Position numbers and translations under genes: made by a program. From Pseudomonadota bacterium (lineage in GTDB: Bacteria; Pseudomonadota; Gammaproteobacteria; Burkholderiales; Burkholderiaceae_C), in assembly GCA_020161215.1 (NCBI GenBank), contig JAIUOM010000026.1:1-40075 (forward strand): DNA of 40,075 nucleotides, in the 5' to 3' direction. Below the pieces are notes generated by a model. It was not told where the DNA came from. It ran no database searches and was given only the letters and a program-made list of their open reading frames with translations. How positions within the stretch are numbered: the stretch's first letter is position 1; every line of letters starts with the position of its first letter. Positions 25,830 through 33,271 of the stretch are shown in pieces.

Positions 25830-25858
25830 TTGCATTGACGTAGCCTGTGGGCTACATT
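25830..25858 (+). promoter_or_regulatory. Promoter of the HigBA-like pair with a dyad in its spacer
   Basis: TTGCAT (25830-25835) and TACATT (25853-25858) are 17 bases apart. The spacer contains the perfect inverted repeat GTAGCC-TGTG-GGCTAC (25840-25855), which would be a natural operator for the downstream HTH antitoxin. The toxin ATG follows at 25865, so the leader is nearly absent. The rest of the gap from selC (25700-25829) shows nothing recognisable. Confidence 0.55.
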
Positions 25859-25864
25859 TTGGCC

Positions 25865-26158
25865 ATGCGTGTCGAACAGACCGAGGTCTATCGCGACTGG
25901 ATCAATGCCCTGAAAGATGGGGTCGGTCGCGCCAAGATTCAGGTTCGCATCGATCGCCTGACTCATGGCAACCCGGGGTCTCATCGTCATCTGACAGAAG
26001 GTGTCAGTGAGCTGAAGATTGACTTTGGTCCGGGTTACCGCGTCTATTACACCCAGCGCGGCGATCGACTTATTCTTCTGCTCGTGGGCGGTGACAAGTC
26101 GAGCCAATCCAAAGACATCGAGCGTGCCATCGGGTTGGCGCGCGCTTATGAGGAGTAG
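25865..26158 (+). CDS. RelE/ParE superfamily (HigB-like) toxin
   Basis: The 97-residue protein has the fold pattern of the phage-derived Gp49/HigB-like addiction toxins: YRDWINALKDGVGRAKIQVRIDRL, a central HRHLTEGVSELKIDFGPGYRVYYTQRGDRLILLLVGGDKSSQ, and ERAIGLAR. These usually cleave mRNA on the ribosome or in the cytoplasm. The toxin gene comes before the antitoxin, the HigBA order. I prefer the ATG at 25865 over a GTG at 25847 that lies inside the operator dyad. The base composition is lower in G/C than the flanking genes, in keeping with mobile origin. It sits directly downstream of selC. Confidence 0.9.
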   Translation: MRVEQTEVYRDWINALKDGVGRAKIQVRIDRLTHGNPGSHRHLTEGVSELKIDFGPGYRVYYTQRGDRLILLLVGGDKSSQSKDIERAIGLARAYEE

Positions 26159-26162
26159 ATCG

Positions 26163-26480
26163 ATGGCAAAAGCCGTACCACGCAAAGCCGAGAAGACCCG
26201 AACCGTTCCCTACGATGTGGCGGAGCAACTTCGCACGCCCGAGGAAATGGCAGCCTACCTGGATGCCTGGCTGGAAGAGGCCCCAGATGACACGGCAGGC
26301 ATTGCCCGGGCTTTGGGAGACATCGCCCGGGCCAAGGGCATGTCGCTCGTCGCCAAAGAAGCCGGCTTAAGTCGCGAGAGCCTGTATCGCGCCCTGAGCG
26401 AGAACGGCAACCCAAGTTTTGCCACCGTCTTGAAGGTGGCAAAAGCTTTGGGGGTCCGCTTGCATGCGGCTGCGGCCTGA
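26163..26480 (+). CDS. HTH antitoxin of the HigBA-like pair
   Basis: The 105-residue protein is an addiction-module antidote of the Xre-like HTH type. The N-terminal part (VPYDVAEQLRTPEEMAAYLDAWLEE, ~16-40) is typical of the family's toxin-contacting region. The HTH runs ~50-100: IARALGDIARAKGMSLVAKEAGLSRESLYRALSENGNPSF. The ATG at 26163 is four bases after the toxin stop. It probably represses the operon by binding the dyad at 25840-25855. Confidence 0.9.
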   Translation: MAKAVPRKAEKTRTVPYDVAEQLRTPEEMAAYLDAWLEEAPDDTAGIARALGDIARAKGMSLVAKEAGLSRESLYRALSENGNPSFATVLKVAKALGVRLHAAAA

Positions 26481-26501
26481 AACGTTGCAGATGAGGCCAC
26501 C

Positions 26502-26981
26502 CTACTTCCTCAACGGAATCGGCGCCCCCCGATCAATCGGCACGGCGGTCACGCTGTTCTGCGGCGAGCCGTCGACCAGTTTGTCGGAGTAAGTCAGGTA
26601 GACCAGGGTGTTGCGCGCGGCGTCGACCATGCGCACCACGCGCACGCGCTTGAAGAGGATGGAGGCGCGCTCGCTGAACACCTGCTCCTCCAGCTTCAGC
26701 GGCGCCTTGAAGCTGACGGGGCCGATCTGGCGGCAGGCGATCGACGCCTCGGCCTTGTCCTCGGCCAGGCCCAGGCCGCCCGAGATGCCGCCGGTCTTGG
26801 CGCGCGAGATGTAGCAGCTGACGCCCTGCACCAGCGGGTCGTCGTAGGCCTCGACAACGATCTTGTGGTCGGGGCCCAGCCATTGAAAGGCGGTGTCCAC
26901 ATCGCCAATTTTCTGTGCATGGACGGCGGTGGCCAGCAGGCCGGGCAGCAGCGCCAGCGCGCAACGGGTGGTGGTTTTCAC
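26502..26981 (-). CDS. creA: CreA family protein
   Basis: The 159-residue exported protein starts at GTG 26981; the only nearby ATG runs into a stop. The signal peptide ends AVHA near residue 22. The mature part has the CreA sequence: IGDVDTAFQWLGPDHKIVVEAYDDP, VQGVSCYISRAKTGG, then CRQIG and FKRVRVVRMVD, with one pair of Cys. CreA is widespread in Proteobacteria but its function is unknown. It is convergent with the antitoxin gene (21 bp apart) and divergent from the GcvH-like gene. Confidence 0.9.
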   Translation of the reverse strand: MKTTTRCALALLPGLLATAVHAQKIGDVDTAFQWLGPDHKIVVEAYDDPLVQGVSCYISRAKTGGISGGLGLAEDKAEASIACRQIGPVSFKAPLKLEEQVFSERASILFKRVRVVRMVDAARNTLVYLTYSDKLVDGSPQNSVTAVPIDRGAPIPLRK

Positions 26982-26992
26982 GTCTGCATTTT

Positions 26993-27045
26993 CCTATCAA
27001 AACGGGGTCTGATGCTAGTGTATCCAGCGCAGGCAGCTATCATTA
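26993..27045 (-). repeat. Dispersed short repeat, copy upstream of creA
   Basis: On the minus strand the copy reads AATGATAGCTGCCTGCGC, then GGATACACTAGC, then CCCCGTTTTGATAG. It shares the GATAGCTG head with the copies at 5658 and 11957 but lacks the TCCACGCCG core, so it may be a second subtype. It fills most of the space between creA and the GcvH-like gene and probably overlaps their promoters. Confidence 0.5.
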
Positions 27046-27078
27046 CCGAAGCAACACACACACTGCCAGAATACGCTC

Positions 27079-27549
27079 ATGACCGACGCCCTGCTCTCGC
27101 CGCCCGATCTGCACTACCTGGTGGACCATCAGGTGTGGGCGCGCGTGGAGGGCGATGGCACGGCCACGGTGGGCATCACACAACTGGGCATCCGCCTGTC
27201 GGGCGAGGTCTACATGTGCCGCGCCAAGCGCGTGGGCACCGCGCTGGCGCAGGGCGACACCATGGCGGTGGTGGAGCTGTCCAAATCGGTCGTGCCGGTC
27301 AAGACGCCGGTGGGCGGCACGGTGGTGGCGGTGAACGAGGCGCTGGACGAGCGCCCCGAGCTGATCCACCGCGACCCGTACGGCGAGGGCTGGATCGTTC
27401 GCCTGCGCCTGGCCGACCTGTCGACTGACCAGGCCCAGCTGGTCACCGGCGACGCCGTGGCGCCCGCCATGGCGCACCACGCCTGGCTGCACCGGCTGGA
27501 GCTGGTGCCCGCCACCAACGGCGGCGCCCCGGCGGCGGACGCGCCATGA
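27079..27549 (+). CDS. GcvH-like lipoyl-domain protein
   Basis: The 156-residue protein has the biotinyl/lipoyl-type fold of glycine cleavage H protein: DHQVWARVEGDGTATVGITQLG (~16-37), then VVELSKSVVPVKTPVGGTVVAVNEALDERPELI. K69 in ELSKS is at the expected lipoylation site. No other glycine cleavage gene (gcvT, gcvP) is nearby. It overlaps the next gene, a DsrE-like protein, by ATGA. GcvH-like lipoate-binding proteins (LbpA) carry sulfur intermediates in the sHdr pathway, so a role in sulfur transfer rather than glycine cleavage is plausible. That is inference from context. The C-terminal ~40 residues are extra and Ala-rich. Confidence 0.8.
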   Translation: MTDALLSPPDLHYLVDHQVWARVEGDGTATVGITQLGIRLSGEVYMCRAKRVGTALAQGDTMAVVELSKSVVPVKTPVGGTVVAVNEALDERPELIHRDPYGEGWIVRLRLADLSTDQAQLVTGDAVAPAMAHHAWLHRLELVPATNGGAPAADAP

Positions 27550-27941
27550 GCTTTGTCGAACACAGCGCCGACGGCATCGCCATCCTGCTGTGGGCCGCCG
27601 ACCCGAGCGTGCCCGAGCGGCTGGCCACGCCCTTTTTTCACGCTGCCGCGGCGGCGGCGATGGATGTGCCGGTGGAGATCTATTTCACCGCCGCCAGCGT
27701 GCGCCTGCTGGCGCCCGGTGTGGCGGCCGGCCTGCGCGCCAGCACGCGGGTGGACAAGACGATTTACGACAACATCCGAGAAGCCGTGGCGCTGGGCGCC
27801 CGGTGCTACGCCTGCAGCGACGCCCTGCACGCGCAGGGGCTGGACAAGACCGAACTGATCGCCGAATGCCATGGCCGCGGCGGCGCGGTGCAGTTCATGG
27901 CGCGGGCCAGTGACTTGCGCTGGCGGGTATTGGTGTTCTGA
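27546..27941 (+). CDS. DsrE-like protein
   Basis: The 131-residue protein fits the DsrE/DsrF-like fold: ADGIAILLWAADPS at the first strand, FHAAAAAAMDVPVEIYFTAASVRLL, and GARCYACSDALHAQGLDKTELI. The Cys residues in CYAC (~90-93) and AECHGRGG occupy positions where DsrE/TusD-type proteins carry their persulfide-transferring Cys. It overlaps the GcvH-like gene by 4 bp and so is translationally coupled to it. A role as sulfur carrier is family inference. A 7-bp hairpin (AACTGGT/ACCAGTT, 27971-27989) lies 30 bases after the stop. Confidence 0.78.
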   Translation: MSFVEHSADGIAILLWAADPSVPERLATPFFHAAAAAAMDVPVEIYFTAASVRLLAPGVAAGLRASTRVDKTIYDNIREAVALGARCYACSDALHAQGLDKTELIAECHGRGGAVQFMARASDLRWRVLVF

Positions 27942-28584
27942 GACCCCTGACAGCACCAGGGCGATGGCACAACTGGTGTGAAACCAGTTCCAGCTTCAAT
28001 CTGCGCATTGCCTTGTCCGCATAGACGCTGCTCATGCGCAGGTGCAGCGGCCGAATGCATCGGCCTGAGCCGAGAACCGGGCCAACACTCACTGTACGAA
28101 AAGGTGGACTTGGCCGTGCGCGTGGTATCCGATCTGCCTCATCACCTGGTGGCTATAGAGCGGGCCATGCGCCGTTCATCGCTTCAGCCATGTCAGGGCA
28201 CGCTCGGTGCGCCCCAACCCAGCCGGAACAAGAGCGAAGCATGTTGGCGTCGAACCCGATCCCGGCCAATGTGGTCGGGGCCGGTGCCCGGTCATTTCAT
28301 GGTGCGGAAAATGGCCGTGTCACCCCACTTTTGTCGACCGGCGCCTGAATATCCTCGGCTCCCGCGCGCTGCCGCCACCTGACGCAGGGCACGCGCACGC
28401 TGATCGACTTCTGGCCGACTCGCCGCGAACCTGCGTGAGCCGAACGTCAAGCACCCCGGCCCCCGAGCCGGCTTGCGACCGAGCACCCGCTGCCCTGCCT
28501 CAGCTGCCCTTACCCGGATAGGTCAGGCTTAGGTCCCCATCAAAAACTCGGGTTAACCCTGTATTGCAAGTGCAAAGCGTCGGC
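27942..28584. other. Gene-poor spacer
   Basis: The stretch contains only short, unconserved open frames on both strands. The perfect inverted repeat AACTGGT-GTGAA-ACCAGTT at 27971-27989 may end the DsrE-like transcript. Codon patterns are broken by frequent stops in every frame, so this may be an eroded gene or mobile element, but I cannot recognise a parent family. Confidence 0.5.
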
Positions 28585-28641
28585 TTGACAAAATTTTCCT
28601 TCGTGATTTAATTTCGTTTTAGAAATTTTAATTTCATTTTA
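28585..28641 (+). promoter_or_regulatory. Promoter of the CoA-transferase operon with direct-repeat operator
   Basis: TTGACA (28585-28590) and TTTAAT (28607-28612), 16 bases apart, form a near-consensus promoter in an A/T-rich island. Two direct repeats, TTTAATTTCGTTTTA (28607-28621) and TTTAATTTCATTTTA (28627-28641), are exactly 20 bp apart and overlap the -10 and the start of the transcript. TAATTTCGTT recurs immediately upstream of the iclR gene at 34900-34909, which suggests the IclR protein binds both. Confidence 0.7.
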
Positions 28642-28733
28642 ATAGAATCTTCCCTGTTCCATTCCATCGGCCAGAAATCACCGGAAGGCCCGGATCAGGT
28701 GCCCCACACACCTCCTACGAAACCCGATCACCC

Positions 28734-29957
28734 ATGTCACGGCTCCTCAGCAATATTCGCGTCCTCGATCTGTCGCGCATCCTGGCCGGCCCATGGGCCA
28801 CGCAGAACCTGGCCGATCTGGGCGCCGACGTGATCAAGATCGAGCGCCCCGGCGAAGGCGACGACACCCGCCACATGGGGCCGCCTTTCATGAACGACCC
28901 GAGCACCGGTGAGCCTGGCGATGCGGCCTACTTCATGTGTTGCAACCGCGGCAAGAAGTCCGTCGCCATCGACTTTTCGCAGTCCCAAGGCCAGGCGGTG
29001 GTGCGCAAACTGGTGCAGCAGGCCGACGTGCTGGTCGAAAACTACAAGGTCGGGGCCTTGGCCAAGTACGGCCTGGACTACACGTCGCTGAAATCGGTCA
29101 ATCCGGAACTGGTCTACTGTTCGGTCACCGGCTTCGGCCAAACCGGCCCGTACAAGGACCGCGCCGGCTACGACTACCTGATCCAGGGCATGAGCGGCCT
29201 GATGAGCGTGACCGGCGAGCGCGACGATTTGCCCGGTGGCGGCCCACAACGCGTGGGCGTGGCGGTCTCGGACCTGATGGCCGGGATGTACGCCACGGTG
29301 GCCATCCTGGCCGCGCTGCACCACCGCGATGCCGGCCACGGCGGCCAGCACATCGATATCAGCCTGCTGGACTGCCAGGTCGGCGCCCTGGTCAACCAGG
29401 GCTTGAACTACCTGGTCAGCGGCCAGGCCCCCCAACGCATGGGCAGCGGCCACCCCAACATCGCCCCCTACGCCGTGTACCCGGCGGCCGATGGTCACCT
29501 GATCCTGGCCGTCGGCAACGACACCCAGTTCCGCCGTCTGTGCGAGGCCATCGGCCAGCCCGATATGGGCACCGACGAGCGTTTTTCCACCATCCGCCAG
29601 CGAGTGGCCCACCGCGCCGACCTGGACGCCTGGCTCACACCCATCACCCGTTCACGCAGCGTGGACGACTGGGTTGCGCTGCTGGAGCGGGCCCAGGTAC
29701 CGGGCGGGCCAATCAACGACATTGCGCGCGTGTTCCACGATCCCCACGTGATGGCCCGAGGCATGCGCATGGAACTGTCGCACCCCAAGTACGGCAGCGT
29801 GCCCTCGGTGCGCAACCCGATGCGCTTTTCCGAAACACCCCTGGAATTCAAGTCGGCCCCGCCGCTGCTGGGCCAGCACACCGACCAGGTGCTGCAAGCG
29901 CTTGATCTCGGGCCGGAAGACATCGCCGGCCTACGCCAGGCCGGCGTGCTGGGCTGA
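28734..29957 (+). CDS. Class III (CaiB/BaiF) CoA-transferase
   Basis: The 407-residue protein follows the formyl-CoA transferase family throughout: IRVLDLSRILAGPWATQNLADLGADVIKIERPGEGDDTR, NRGKKSVAIDF, VLVENYKVG, and GYDYLIQGMSGLMSVTGE with the catalytic Asp in this region. GPQRVGVAVSDLMAGMYA and QHIDISLLDCQVGAL are also present. The enzyme moves CoA between carboxylic acids, often from succinyl-CoA. As first gene after the regulated promoter it probably activates the acid brought in by the receptor encoded two genes later. The acid cannot be identified from sequence. Confidence 0.93.
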   Translation: MSRLLSNIRVLDLSRILAGPWATQNLADLGADVIKIERPGEGDDTRHMGPPFMNDPSTGEPGDAAYFMCCNRGKKSVAIDFSQSQGQAVVRKLVQQADVLVENYKVGALAKYGLDYTSLKSVNPELVYCSVTGFGQTGPYKDRAGYDYLIQGMSGLMSVTGERDDLPGGGPQRVGVAVSDLMAGMYATVAILAALHHRDAGHGGQHIDISLLDCQVGALVNQGLNYLVSGQAPQRMGSGHPNIAPYAVYPAADGHLILAVGNDTQFRRLCEAIGQPDMGTDERFSTIRQRVAHRADLDAWLTPITRSRSVDDWVALLERAQVPGGPINDIARVFHDPHVMARGMRMELSHPKYGSVPSVRNPMRFSETPLEFKSAPPLLGQHTDQVLQALDLGPEDIAGLRQAGVLG

Positions 29958-29990
29958 CCCGATTCACACACATCAACGAAGGACATCATC

Positions 29991-30485
29991 ATGCACAGAG
30001 CCACTCTGAAGGACGCCAACGGACTGGAGATCATGGGCGTCGGCCTGCACTGGAACGACGTCGCGGTCGGCGAACGCTTCCGCACCCTGGGCAAGACCAT
30101 CACCGAAGCCGACATCGCCCTGTTCGTCGGCGCGGTCGGCATGGTCGAGGAGATGTTCACCAATGTCGAGTACATCGGCGAGGTCTCGGTCATCGGTCGC
30201 CGTCCCGTGCCGGGCTCGCTGGTGCTGTGCACGGCCGAAGGCCTGTTGATGCAAAGCACCATGCAACGCACTGGCATGGCCTTCCTGGAGGCCGACGTCA
30301 GGGTGCTCAAGCCCACCACGGCCGGCGATACCCTGCACGTCGAGTGCGAGGTGGTGGAGGCCCGCGCCACCAGCAAGCCCGGCCGCGGCTTGCTGCGCAC
30401 CCTCAACAAGGTTGTCAACCAGCGTGGCGAGACCGTGCTGACCTACAACCCGCTGCGCATGGTCAAGACCCGGCCCGAAGCCTGA
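29991..30485 (+). CDS. MaoC-fold (hot-dog) acyl dehydratase-like protein
   Basis: The 164-residue protein resembles MaoC-type hydratases: LHWNDVAVGERFRTLGKTITEADIALFVGAVG, VPGSLVLCTAEGLLMQ, FLEADVRVLKPTTAGDTLHVECEV. The canonical catalytic D-x-N-x-x-H motif is not seen; the equivalent region reads AVGMVEEMFTNVEYI. It may be a hydratase with altered chemistry, a thioesterase, or a CoA-ester binding protein. GAAGGA precedes the ATG at 29991. It lies between the CoA-transferase and receptor genes in one operon. Confidence 0.82.
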   Translation: MHRATLKDANGLEIMGVGLHWNDVAVGERFRTLGKTITEADIALFVGAVGMVEEMFTNVEYIGEVSVIGRRPVPGSLVLCTAEGLLMQSTMQRTGMAFLEADVRVLKPTTAGDTLHVECEVVEARATSKPGRGLLRTLNKVVNQRGETVLTYNPLRMVKTRPEA

Positions 30486-30569
30486 GCGCCCCCCCGAAAT
30501 TCATCTGGCCTTCGCCGTTGCCCCGAGGCGCCCCCGCGCCATTCCCCAGTTCACAAGGAGAGAGACATC

Positions 30570-31544
30570 ATGAAACTGCTTACCCCCGTGGCCATCATGG
30601 CCACCACCATCACGGCGCTGACGCTCGGCCCGGTCACCACCGCCGTGGCCCAGTCCTACCCCGACAAACCCATCAAGATGGTGCTGCCGTTTGCCGCCGG
30701 TAGCCCCACCGACGCCATGCTGCGCGTCATCACCGGCCCCTTGGGCAATCGGCTGGGCCAAACCATCGTCATCGACAACAAGCCCGGCGCCACGGGCATG
30801 ATCGGCGCGGACTACGTGGCCAAGTCGGCCCCCGATGGTTACACCCTGCTGTTCGGCACCAACACCACTCAGGTGGCGAACAAGTACTTCTTCAAGAACA
30901 TGCCCTACGACGGCCTGAAGGACTTCGCGCCCGTGGCGATCGCCGGCGGCGTGCCGCACGCGCTGGTGGTCAACCCCTCGGTGCCGGTCAACACCGTGCC
31001 CGAGCTGATCAACTACATCAAGGCCAATCCGGGCAAGGTGTCCTTCCCCTACGCCAACAGCACCACCCGCATCACCGGCGCCACGTTCCGTGTCATGACT
31101 AAGACCAAGCTGTTGGACGTCCCCTACAAGGCCTACGGCCAGGCCGTCACCGACCTGCTCGGCGGCCAGACGCAAATGATGTTCATCGACTTCGCCACCG
31201 GCCTGCCGCACATCCGCTCCGGCAAGCTGAAGGCCCTGGCGATTACCCCGGACCGCTCCGCCAAGCTGCCCGGCGTGCCGGCCATGCGTGAAGTGCTGCC
31301 TGGTTTTGAAATCGGCAACTGGAACGGCTTGTTTGCCCCGGCGGGCACGCCGCGCCCGATCATCGACCAGCTCAACCGCGAAATGGCCGCCGTGCTGGCA
31401 ATGCCGGAAGTGCAGCAGCAAATCGACGCCGTCGGCTACGAACTCAGCAAGCAGATGACGCCGGAGCAGTTCGGCAAGTACATCGCCGACGAATCGGTGC
31501 ATTACGGAAAATTGGCCGTGGCGGCCGGTATCAAGGCCGAGTAA
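30570..31544 (+). CDS. Bug-family periplasmic solute-binding receptor
   Basis: The 324-residue protein has a Sec signal (cleavage after AVAQ region, ~28). The mature protein is a tripartite tricarboxylate transporter (TctC/Bug) receptor: YPDKPIKMVLPFAAGSPTDAMLR, IGADYVAKSAPDGYTLLFG, VPYKAYGQAVTDLLGGQTQMMF, GLFAPAGTPRPIIDQLN. These bind carboxylates and related solutes. No TctAB membrane genes are present, as is usual for the many Bug receptors of Burkholderiales. AAGGAGAGAG precedes the ATG. The ligand is presumably the operon's substrate acid. Confidence 0.94.
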   Translation: MKLLTPVAIMATTITALTLGPVTTAVAQSYPDKPIKMVLPFAAGSPTDAMLRVITGPLGNRLGQTIVIDNKPGATGMIGADYVAKSAPDGYTLLFGTNTTQVANKYFFKNMPYDGLKDFAPVAIAGGVPHALVVNPSVPVNTVPELINYIKANPGKVSFPYANSTTRITGATFRVMTKTKLLDVPYKAYGQAVTDLLGGQTQMMFIDFATGLPHIRSGKLKALAITPDRSAKLPGVPAMREVLPGFEIGNWNGLFAPAGTPRPIIDQLNREMAAVLAMPEVQQQIDAVGYELSKQMTPEQFGKYIADESVHYGKLAVAAGIKAE

Positions 31545-31662
31545 ACCCAAGGCCCACGCGCGCGCCTACATGTCGTCGGGCGCGCACCCACCTTGCGGCA
31601 TGGGATCGGGCATCCTTTCAAAGGGGTGCTCGGCCCGGGTTGCCGCCTGAACCTATTTCCCC

Positions 31663-32457
31663 ATGAACACCACAACCACCGAGCCGCCGGTGCGCTTCTC
31701 TCATCAGGACGGCATCGCGACCCTCTGCATCGACCGACCGGCCCAGCGCAACGCCCTGTCGATCGCGGTGTGCGAAAAGCTCCTCGACCTGTGGGACGAG
31801 GTGGATTCCAACGACGCCATCCGCGTGGCCATTCTGACCTCGGCCGATTGCGGCACCTTCTCGGCTGGCATGGACCTGAAAGAAGCCGCACAGGTGCGTG
31901 CCGAAACCGGCAAGGACATGCTGGAGATGCTGCGCGACCCGTTTCACCAGCGCATGCGGAGAGTCTCCAAGCCGATCGTCGCGGCCATGACGGGGCACTT
32001 CACCGCTGGTGGAATGGTTCTGGCGGCCAACAGCGACATCCGCGTCGGTCTGCAAGGTACCCGCGGCGGCATTTCCGAGGCCAAGGTCGGCCGTGGGTCG
32101 CCCTGGGGCGTGCCCATGCTCTGGATGCTGCCGCAGCCTTTTCTGCTCGAACTGATGCTGACCGGCGAGCTGCACCCCATCGAGCGCTTCCGTGAACTGG
32201 GTTTCATCAACTACGTCGAATCAGATCCGGAGGCCGTGCGGTCTCGAGCCCGCGCCATTGCCCGCACCATCGCCGACAACGCCCCGCTCACGGTATGGGC
32301 CGCCAAGAAGAGCCTCGGTGCGGCCATGGACCTGGGCTGCGCCGAAGGGCTGGAGGCGGCCAAGCGCTTTCACGAGCGCGTGTACGCCAGTGCCGACGCC
32401 GTGGAGGGGCCGCGCGCCTTCGCCGAAAAGCGCGCGCCGCGCTGGATCGGTGCGTGA
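31663..32457 (+). CDS. Enoyl-CoA hydratase/isomerase family protein
   Basis: The 264-residue crotonase-fold protein has the oxyanion-hole motif CGTFSAGMDLKEAAQ (~62-76) and the second site MTGHFTAGGMVLAANSDIRVG (~108-128). ISEAKVGRGSPWGVPMLWMLP lies where catalytic acids are expected. The trimerisation tail ends with EGPRAFAEKRAPRWIGA, typical of degradative hydratases. It hydrates or isomerises an unsaturated acyl-CoA. The stop overlaps the GTG start proposed for the next crotonase gene (GTGA at 32454), so both are made together. Confidence 0.9.
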   Translation: MNTTTTEPPVRFSHQDGIATLCIDRPAQRNALSIAVCEKLLDLWDEVDSNDAIRVAILTSADCGTFSAGMDLKEAAQVRAETGKDMLEMLRDPFHQRMRRVSKPIVAAMTGHFTAGGMVLAANSDIRVGLQGTRGGISEAKVGRGSPWGVPMLWMLPQPFLLELMLTGELHPIERFRELGFINYVESDPEAVRSRARAIARTIADNAPLTVWAAKKSLGAAMDLGCAEGLEAAKRFHERVYASADAVEGPRAFAEKRAPRWIGA

Positions 32458-33266
32458 CCGCCGTGTCTGAGGCCGCTTTTGTCCGTGAAACCCGTGACGG
32501 CCAGGTCGCCACGCTCACGCTAGACCACCCCGACACACTGAATCGCTTCGTCACCGAAGAGCAATTTCTGGAGCTGGCGGCGCGCATCCGCGCGGTCAAC
32601 GCCGACCCGGCGGCGCGCGCGCTGATCATCACCGGCGCCGGTCGCGCATTTTGCGCCGGTGGCGACTTGCGCCGAATGGCGGCACGCGAAGGTTTCTCAG
32701 GTGGCAGCGTGGCGGACATTCAACGGCGCTATCGGCAGTCCGTGCACCAGGTGCCCTTGGCACTGTCCGAAGCCGACATCCCCACCCTGGCCGCGGTCAA
32801 CGGCGCGGCCTACGGCGCTGGCTGCGACCTGGCCTGTTTTTGCGACATCCGCGTGGCGGCCCAGAGTGCGAGTTTCTCGGCCAGTTTTGCCCAACTCGGC
32901 ATCGTCTCAGGCGATGGCGGCAGTTGGATGTTGCCGCGACTTGTGGGGCGCTCCAAGGCCATGGAGCTGGCCTTCACCGCGGACCCCATCGACGCGGCCA
33001 CGGCGCTGCGCATCGGCTTGGTTTCCTCCGTGGTCGACGACGCCGCGTTGCCCGCCCACGCGTTGGCCCTGGCCCAGCGCATCGCCCGCCATCCGCCCGA
33101 AGCCATGCGCATGACCAAGCGCTTGATTCGCGACGCCGAACAACAGAATCTGCCCCAGCACTTGGACGTGGTGGCGGCGTTTCAGGCCATTGCCCACGTG
33201 TCTCCAGAGCATCTGGCGGCTGTGCGGACCGCGATGGACGCCATGGCACGGCGTCCTCGTCGGTAG
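32454..33266 (+). CDS. Enoyl-CoA hydratase/isomerase family protein, PaaG-like
   Basis: The 270-residue crotonase-fold protein is distinct from its neighbour. Its oxyanion motif is GRAFCAGGDLRRMA and its second motif NGAAYGAGCDLACFCDIRVA. The active-site region reads FAQLGIVSGDGGSWMLPRLVG, with an Asp where PaaG-type isomerases have theirs and without the usual hydratase Glu. Double-bond isomerisation is therefore at least as likely as hydration. The start is uncertain between GTG 32454 (overlapping the upstream stop) and GTG 32463. The gene ends five bases before the convergent iclR-type gene. Confidence 0.9.
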   Translation: MTAVSEAAFVRETRDGQVATLTLDHPDTLNRFVTEEQFLELAARIRAVNADPAARALIITGAGRAFCAGGDLRRMAAREGFSGGSVADIQRRYRQSVHQVPLALSEADIPTLAAVNGAAYGAGCDLACFCDIRVAAQSASFSASFAQLGIVSGDGGSWMLPRLVGRSKAMELAFTADPIDAATALRIGLVSSVVDDAALPAHALALAQRIARHPPEAMRMTKRLIRDAEQQNLPQHLDVVAAFQAIAHVSPEHLAAVRTAMDAMARRPRR

Positions 33267-33271
33267 CCGGC

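Noticed and set aside
25607-26500. tRNA-Sec as an integration site for a mobile element carrying the HigBA-like pair
   Set aside because: No integrase gene is present and I find no duplicate of the selC 3' end downstream of the pair before creA.
27978-28382. 134-residue open frame in the spacer after the DsrE-like gene
   Set aside because: The translation has no recognisable motif, no ribosome site, and an irregular composition; competing frames of similar quality occur in the same stretch.
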